From: Candidatus Fermentibacterales bacterium
GTDB lineage: Bacteria > Fermentibacterota > Fermentibacteria > Fermentibacterales > JAFGKQ01
NCBI GenBank assembly: GCA_016928495.1
Contig: JAFGKQ010000186.1
Coordinates: forward strand, 1-10,299
Length of the DNA stretch: 10,299 bases
Direction of reading: 5' to 3'
The position numbers and the translations under genes are program-made. The notes beneath the pieces were generated by a model. That model saw only the letters and a list, made by a program, of their open reading frames with translations, searched no databases and had not been told where the DNA came from. Positions 6,174 to 10,299 of the stretch are shown piece after piece; the first letter of the stretch is position 1; the number at the start of each line of letters is the position of its first letter.

Positions 6174-7658
6174 CTACCTGAGAACCGTCAGCAGCGTCCG
6201 GTCCTCGAGCTGCCCGGAGCTGGCGCGCAGAACGTAGAGCCCGGGAACGACACGATCGGGAACGCCGGCATGCAAGACGCTCCACCCCGCCTCTACGCCG
6301 GAGTCGAGCAGATCGGCCACGAGCCGGCCAGTGAGATCATACAGAGACAGGGCCACCCTGGAGCCGGCCGGCGAGGAGAGGCTCAGGCTGAAGCAGCCCG
6401 TGCCGACCACCGGGTTGGGCCAGAGCGAGCCGATGCTGAGCCCGCTCGGCTCTATGCCGTGGCTCTCTTCCTCTTCGACCCCTACGAAGCCCGGTGCGTT
6501 CATGCAGAGCCAGATGTTCATGTAGCGGCACTCGGCGCAGAAGCTCGCGATGAGCGTTGTGTCGTTCTGGCCGCCCCAGAAGCCGGCATCGTCCACCTCG
6601 GGGGTGAAGCTCCACATCTTCGGGTGGCCTCCGCCGCTCCAGTAGCTCCAGTCCACCGCGTCGCCGTTGGCGTTGTAGCCCAGGCACTGGCCGCAGCGGC
6701 CGTAGTTGTAGCCGTTGTACTGGGTCATGGCGGCGCCCCAGGACTCGAAGGTGCTCTGGTCCGGCGTGGGCGTGTTGTTGTAGGCCCAGGGGAAGAGAAG
6801 GTGGCCGCCGTAGGTGTGGTAGTTCATGGAGGCAATGGGGTCGAGAGCGTCGGTGAAGTCCCTCATCACCTGGCTCTCGTCCTCGCTGAAGGCAGCCGAT
6901 CCCCTGTAGGTCTCGCTGTAGGGATTCGGGCTGGAGCCATAGTCGTCGTAGCCCCACATGTAGCCGTAGTTGCGGTTGAGGTCTATGCCACTGGACGGCA
7001 CAGGGACGCTGAAGTTCATGTTCTTCCGCTGGTTGCCCCCGTTGGGCATGTTGTATTCGTACCCATCCGGATTCACGATGGGCACGAAACAGACCTCGGT
7101 GTTGTCCAGTATCCACTCCGCCATCGTGTCGCTCGAGTAGTTGTCGGTCAGCCACATCGCGAAGTCTATGAGCACGGAGTTGCCCCCCGGCTCGCGGGCG
7201 TGGGTCAGCGAGGTGAAGAGGATGGGGGGCTTCCAGTCCGCGCCCACGGTGCTGGTGAGCCTGATCACGTAGATGTCCCTGCCCTCGAACGACTGGCCTA
7301 TGGATGCCGGTGTGTCCGCAAGGTCGGGGTAGGCGGCCGCAAGGCCGCACCAGAAGGCCCAGTTCTCCTGGGGATCGTAGTAGTAGCCCATGGCGCGGGA
7401 GCTCTCCGGCATCAGGTGGGCCCACTCCTCGGGCATCACCTCGTACCGGGGAGCCAGAAGGGCTGCCTGATCGAGCTGACCGCGCTCCAGCATGACGTCC
7501 GCGAAACCCAGCCGGGCATCGCTCGAGGTGATGTCGTAGCCGGACTCCAGGAGCGCGAGCACCTGTTCCTGGCTCAGGTCGTACAACCTGACTATGCGGC
7601 CGGACCAGGAGGTGGCGGTCAATACGAAGACAATGACTGGAACGACCCATCTCTTCAC
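6174..7658 (-). CDS. Secreted M14 zinc carboxypeptidase, paralog A, with FlgD/T9SS-like C-terminal domain
   Basis: This 494-aa metallopeptidase has a signal peptide (MKRWVVPVIVFVLTATSWSG), then a propeptide-like region (about 21-95). The M14 catalytic domain follows: zinc ligands H153 and E156 in THAREPGG, Arg211 in NQRKNMNF, NPDG (196-199), DLNRN (226-230), third ligand H281 in NYHTYGG and catalytic E354 in FTPEVDD. V335 (in GDAVDW) lies at the position of Ile255 in carboxypeptidase A, which suggests hydrophobic C-terminal specificity. Residues 408-494 are a C-terminal beta domain (LWPNPV, LSLYDLTGRLV, GLYVLRA) of the FlgD-like/T9SS type A style. A CGQC pair (322-325) is absent from paralog B. 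The start is GTG at 7658 with GAGGAGGT 6 nt upstream. Confidence 0.93.
   Translation of the reverse strand: MKRWVVPVIVFVLTATSWSGRIVRLYDLSQEQVLALLESGYDITSSDARLGFADVMLERGQLDQAALLAPRYEVMPEEWAHLMPESSRAMGYYYDPQENWAFWCGLAAAYPDLADTPASIGQSFEGRDIYVIRLTSTVGADWKPPILFTSLTHAREPGGNSVLIDFAMWLTDNYSSDTMAEWILDNTEVCFVPIVNPDGYEYNMPNGGNQRKNMNFSVPVPSSGIDLNRNYGYMWGYDDYGSSPNPYSETYRGSAAFSEDESQVMRDFTDALDPIASMNYHTYGGHLLFPWAYNNTPTPDQSTFESWGAAMTQYNGYNYGRCGQCLGYNANGDAVDWSYWSGGGHPKMWSFTPEVDDAGFWGGQNDTTLIASFCAECRYMNIWLCMNAPGFVGVEEEESHGIEPSGLSIGSLWPNPVVGTGCFSLSLSSPAGSRVALSLYDLTGRLVADLLDSGVEAGWSVLHAGVPDRVVPGLYVLRASSGQLEDRTLLTVLR
7135..7193 (-). repeat. 59-bp block identical in both M14 genes (copy A)
   Basis: This block matches 8857-8915 base for base. 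It codes for the conserved core just after the HAREPGG zinc site. It is the longest exact match I found between the two genes. Confidence 0.85.
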
Positions 7659-7898
7659 GGCGCTACCTCCTCGGGTTGACCTGAGAGCCGGAAGCCGCCG
7701 GAGTGCCGGGCGCTGTCCGGCATGGCCCGGTCATGCGTGTCTGCGGGCACGATCCGGTTCCCGGGCCCTTGAATCGTCCATGCATGCGCGGCAGTACCGG
7801 GACTGTCCTATACTGCGAAAGCGGCACCCATGTGACAAGGACGCGCGCGGCGCGGGCTGGCGGAGCCGGGGCCCGCAGAGGGGCCCCGGCCCCGGGAT
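7659..7898. other. Intergenic region between the two M14 genes
   Basis: The 240 bp between the stop of paralog B and the start of paralog A hold no gene. A GC-rich hairpin lies at 7865-7890 at the paralog B end. The only promoter hint for paralog A is TATAGG (7812-7807, minus strand) with TTGTCA (7838-7833) upstream, but the 20-nt spacing is too long for a confident call. Confidence 0.4.
7865..7890 (-). terminator. GC-rich hairpin 8 nt after the stop of M14 paralog B
   Basis: GCCGGGGCCC (7865-7874) and GGGCCCCGGC (7881-7890) form a perfect 10-bp stem with a 6-nt loop. On the minus strand TCCGCC follows, so there is no U-tract. Its position suggests termination or 3'-end protection of the peptidase mRNA. 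Confidence 0.55.
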
Positions 7899-9377
7899 CT
7901 ATCTGAGCAGGGTGACCAGCGCCCGGTCCTCGAGCCCGCCGCTCGTGCCGCGAAGGACGTAGAGACCGGAAGGCACGCCGCCGGGAAGGCTCACCGTGAC
8001 GAGGTTCGACCCCGGCTCGATCGCGGCATCGGCGACCCGGGCCACCACCCGTCCCGTCAGATCGTGGAGCGAAACCTCGAAACGGCCTGCCGAGAGAGAG
8101 GAGACCTCGATGCTGAGCTCTCCGGAGCTGCCCACCGGGTTGGGCCAGAGCGACCCGATGCTGAGCCCGCAGGGCTCAATGCAGTGGCTATCTTCCTCTT
8201 CCACACCCACGAAGCCCGGCGCTGTCATGCAGAGCCAGATGTTCATGTAGCGGCACTCCGCACAGAAGCTCGCGATGAGGGTCGTGTCGTTCTGGCCGCC
8301 CCAGAAGCCGTTGTCGTCCACCTCGGGGGAGAAGGCCATCACCTTGGGGTGGCCGGCGCCGGAGTAGTAGGACCAGTCGTTCTGATCCCCGTTGACCGGG
8401 TAGAGCACCTGCCCGGCGCGCCCGTACTCGTAGCCGTTGTACTGGGTCATGGCTGCGCCCCATGACTCGAAGGTGCCCTGGTCCGGCGTGGGCGTGTTGT
8501 TGTAGCCCCACGGATAGAGGAGGTATCCCCCGTAGGTGTGGTAGTTCATGGCTGCTATGGGCTGGATCAGGTTGGTGAAGTCCCTCTGGACCTGAGTCTC
8601 GTCCTCGCTGAAGGCAGCCGAGCCCCTGTAGGTCTCGTCGTAGGGATACGGGCTGGAGCCGTAGTCGTCGTAGCCCCACATGTAGCCCCAGTTGCGGTTG
8701 AGGTCTATGCCGTCGGACGGCACCGGGACGCTGAAGTTCATGTTCTTCCGGTGGTTGCCCCCGTTGGGCATGTTGTACTCGTAGCCATCGGGGTTGGCCA
8801 CGGGAACGAAGTAGACCTGGGTGTTGTCCAGAATCCACTCCGCCATCGTATCGCTGGAGTAGTTGTCGGTCAGCCACATCGCGAAGTCTATGAGCACGGA
8901 GTTGCCCCCCGGCTCACGGGCATGGATCAGCGAGCTGAAGTAGATGACCGGCTTGTAGGACGGCCCGTCGGGGCTGGTCAGGCGGACCGAGTAGATGTCG
9001 CGGCCCTCGAAGGACTCGCCGATGGTCACGGGAGTGTCGACCAGATCCGGATGGGCGGCCGCAAGGCCGCACCAGAAGGCCCAGTTCTCGTCCGGATCGT
9101 AGTAGTAGCCCATTCCGAGGGAGCTCTCGGGCATCAGGTGGGCCCACTCCTCGGGCATCACCTCGTGCCTCGGCGCCAGCAGGCTCACGGTCGAGAGCTG
9201 CTCGCGGTCGAGCATCACGTCGACGAAGCCGCGACGGGCGTCTAGGTTGGTGACATCGTAGCCCGATCGCAGAAGGGCAACCGCCTGTTCCTGGTTCAGG
9301 TCGTACAACCTGACTATACGGCCAGACCAGGAAGTGGCTGCGATCAGGAGAAGAGTCGGGACGAGCAGTCTTCTCAA
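7899..9377 (-). CDS. Secreted M14 zinc carboxypeptidase, paralog B, with FlgD/T9SS-like C-terminal domain
   Basis: This is the tandem paralog of the 6174-7658 gene, 492 aa from the start chosen. It has the same order: signal peptide (about 1-18), propeptide-like part, zinc ligands H152 and E155 (IHAREPGG), Arg210, NPDG (195-198), DLNRN, H280 (NYHTYGG) and catalytic E352 (FSPEVDD). The C-terminal beta domain (about 406-492: LWPNPV, SLHDLTGRVV, GLYVLRG) is less similar to paralog A than the core is. The specificity position carries N333 (GDQNDW) instead of Val, and the CGQC pair is AGQV here; Cys399 and Cys403 before the C-terminal domain are absent from A. The TTG at 9377 aligns with the start of A and has AAGGGGG 8 nt upstream; a longer frame to 9422 also starts at TTG but lacks this fit. 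Confidence 0.93.
   Translation of the reverse strand: MRRLLVPTLLLIAATSWSGRIVRLYDLNQEQAVALLRSGYDVTNLDARRGFVDVMLDREQLSTVSLLAPRHEVMPEEWAHLMPESSLGMGYYYDPDENWAFWCGLAAAHPDLVDTPVTIGESFEGRDIYSVRLTSPDGPSYKPVIYFSSLIHAREPGGNSVLIDFAMWLTDNYSSDTMAEWILDNTQVYFVPVANPDGYEYNMPNGGNHRKNMNFSVPVPSDGIDLNRNWGYMWGYDDYGSSPYPYDETYRGSAAFSEDETQVQRDFTNLIQPIAAMNYHTYGGYLLYPWGYNNTPTPDQGTFESWGAAMTQYNGYEYGRAGQVLYPVNGDQNDWSYYSGAGHPKVMAFSPEVDDNGFWGGQNDTTLIASFCAECRYMNIWLCMTAPGFVGVEEEDSHCIEPCGLSIGSLWPNPVGSSGELSIEVSSLSAGRFEVSLHDLTGRVVARVADAAIEPGSNLVTVSLPGGVPSGLYVLRGTSGGLEDRALVTLLR
8857..8915 (-). repeat. 59-bp block identical in both M14 genes (copy B)
   Basis: This is the partner of 7135-7193, 1722 bp away in direct orientation. 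Further long matches surround it, for example a 36-bp run over the AFWCGLAAA region of both genes. Such direct repeats could recombine and fuse or delete the genes. Confidence 0.85.
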
Positions 9378-9565
9378 GGGGTCAGCCCCCTTCCCGGTTG
9401 AGATTGACTTGCATGGCGTCAATCCTTAGTGTTGCGTTCCATCCCGGCGCGACCGGCAACGTGAGGCGCTCCAGGGAGGACTGCGAAGCACAAAACCCGC
9501 TGCGATGGCTGTTGTTCCGTCCGCAGGAGGGATTGGTCTTTGTATATTGTGAAGGGAGCAAGCGG
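9378..9565. other. Divergent intergenic region between M14 paralog B and rpsT
   Basis: The 188 bp must hold the promoters of both genes. On the plus strand TTGACT (9404-9409), 17 nt and TAGTGT (9427-9432) form a poor candidate for rpsT. TATATT (9543-9548) is the best -10-like hexamer, but it has no -35 partner and would place the start site inside the ribosome-binding site. I cannot choose between them. Confidence 0.35.
9402..9424. promoter_or_regulatory. Inverted repeat GATTGAC-N9-GTCAATC upstream of M14 paralog B
   Basis: Perfect 7-bp arms with a 9-bp centre lie 25 nt upstream of the TTG start of paralog B. The size and symmetry suit an operator for a dimeric regulator. It would also fold as a leader hairpin. 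No such dyad is seen before paralog A. Confidence 0.4.
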
Positions 9566-9820
9566 TTGGCAAGGAGCAGACAGTCGCTCAAGCGCCACCG
9601 GACGGACCAGGTCAGGAGACTCAGGAACCGCGGGAAGATGAGCAGGCTGAGGACGGCCCTGAAGCGCGTGCGCGAGGCCGACACCGAGGAGAAGAGGAAG
9701 CAGGCGCACGCCGAGGCCCAGCGGCTGCTCGACAGGGCCGGCAGGACCAGGCTGGTGCATCCCCGCAAGGCCAGGCGGCTCAAGAGCCGCATCTCGAAGA
9801 GCCCCACCGCCGGGAGCTGA
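9566..9820 (+). CDS. rpsT: 30S ribosomal protein S20, TTG start
   Basis: S20 is a primary 16S rRNA-binding protein of the small subunit. The 84-aa product is highly basic and has the S20 pattern: MARSRQSLKRHRTDQVRRLRN (like MANIKSAKKR in E. coli), a helical middle KMSRLRTALKRVREADTEE (24-42), and LLDRAGRTRLVHPRKARRLKS (54-74) for the conserved RAAxKGxIHxNxAxRxKS segment. The start is TTG at 9566, with GGGAG 7 nt upstream; it gives the standard length and the expected Met-Ala beginning. A longer frame back to 9398 is not needed. E. coli rpsT also starts with UUG. It is the only plus-strand gene here and converges on cysS with only 12 bp between stop codons. Confidence 0.94.
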   Translation: MARSRQSLKRHRTDQVRRLRNRGKMSRLRTALKRVREADTEEKRKQAHAEAQRLLDRAGRTRLVHPRKARRLKSRISKSPTAGS

Positions 9821-9832
9821 CCTCACGGACCC

Positions 9833-10299
9833 TCAGGACGGCAGTATCCTGCTCTCCCCGTCCGGAAGATCATCCACCCTGTAGCCCAGGGAGCCCAGGC
9901 CGTCCCTCATCTCGTCAGCGTCACCGAAGAGCCTGTTCCTTCGAAGGGCCGATCTGGCCCTGGACAGAACGGACAGGAGCCCACGCAGATCCCCGTCCGG
10001 GTGAGCAGGGGTCCCGAAGCGCAGGCCGAGCACCTCTTCCGCGTTTCTGTGCAGGCTGTCCAGAACTTCGAGAATAGCGTCTCCATCGGAGCCTCCGGTC
10101 TCCTCCAGCCAGGAGTTGGCCGCTCTGACGAGATCGAAGAGGGCGGCCACCGCCCTGGGTGTATTGAGGTCGTCGTCCATGGCCTCCCGCAAGCTCGTCT
10201 CGAAGTCCTCGACGAATCCCGGGCGTGGCTTCCCGGGCTGCCCGCCCGACTCGGGACGTCTTTCGGACAGCCGCCTCTGCAGTTCGGCGAGCCTGCCCC
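9833..10299 (-). CDS. cysS: Cysteinyl-tRNA synthetase, C-terminal part (5' end outside window)
   Basis: The frame is open from the right edge for 154 residues to the TGA at 9835-9833. AMDDDLNTPRAVAALFDLVRAAN is the helical DALR region of class I CysRS (A-x-DDDxNTPxALAxLF). Near the end, RARSALRRNRLFGDADEMRDGLGSLGYRVDDLP matches the CysRS C-terminal hairpin (R-x-x-K-x-F-x-x-AD-x-IRD-x-L-x-x-G). The aromatic residue common after that element is absent; the protein ends SRILPS. The catalytic domain with HIGH, the zinc site and KMSKS would lie outside the window. A Pro/Gly/Arg-rich stretch (RRPESGGQPGKPRPG) precedes the DALR part, more linker-like than in E. coli CysRS. Confidence 0.9.
   Translation of the reverse strand, partial: GRLAELQRRLSERRPESGGQPGKPRPGFVEDFETSLREAMDDDLNTPRAVAALFDLVRAANSWLEETGGSDGDAILEVLDSLHRNAEEVLGLRFGTPAHPDGDLRGLLSVLSRARSALRRNRLFGDADEMRDGLGSLGYRVDDLPDGESRILPS

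Noticed and set aside
5508-7679. 723-codon open frame on the plus strand
   Set aside because: It is antisense to the J-protein and M14 paralog A genes, has no family motifs, and is low-complexity Val/Ala/Gly/Arg/His. Long antisense frames are common in GC-rich DNA.
7809-7814. TATACT on the plus strand, a good -10 match
   Set aside because: No -35 partner lies at a usable distance and no plus-strand gene follows.
9836-9863. Inverted repeat GGACGG/CCGTCC between rpsT and cysS
   Set aside because: It has only 6-bp arms with a 16-nt loop, lies inside the cysS coding end and has no U-tract, so it is not a convincing bidirectional terminator.

Overview
The window is about 10.3 kb of GC-rich bacterial chromosome. 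It is gene-dense and almost entirely coded on the minus strand; only rpsT is on the plus strand. The contents are mostly housekeeping: cysS 3' end, rpsT, pcm, apt, rarA 5' part and two proline tRNAs. Added to these are two secreted M14 zinc carboxypeptidases, each ending in a FlgD/T9SS-like C-terminal domain, and one unrecognised lipoprotein. That C-terminal domain together with frequent TTG/GTG starts suggests a GC-rich member of, or near, the FCB group or a candidate phylum such as Fermentibacteria or Eisenbacteria. This assignment is an inference from protein style, not a proof.

Layout, read from the right in the direction of minus-strand transcription: the C-terminal part of cysS (9833 to beyond the edge) converges on rpsT (9566-9820, plus). 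A 188-bp divergent intergenic region precedes M14 paralog B (7899-9377). It ends in a GC-rich hairpin, and a 240-bp gap follows. Next comes an operon of M14 paralog A (6174-7658), a J-domain/TPR-like protein (5391-6164) and a MerR-type regulator (5002-5394), with 9-nt and overlapping junctions. Then come tRNA-Pro(GGG), pcm and a COG2426 membrane protein, followed by tRNA-Pro(CGG), a LOG-like (TIGR00725-type) protein, apt and the lipoprotein. A hairpin at 1205-1239 closes this group. rarA (1-1125, cut by the window edge) is the last gene.

Each tRNA has its own sigma70-like promoter and sits at the head of a protein-coding cluster, so the tRNAs may be co-transcribed with those mRNAs. LOG-like and apt are joined by a GTGA stop/start overlap, which suggests linked purine base/nucleotide work. 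The two M14 paralogs are a tandem duplication with nearly identical catalytic cores but different residues in the presumed specificity pocket and different cysteine sets. By my start calls, 9 of 11 genes with a visible start use TTG or GTG. I see no defence system, CRISPR array, insertion sequence or other clearly new system. The most interesting items are the diverged tandem peptidases, the tRNA-headed operons and the hairpins that carry stop codons or overlap a promoter.
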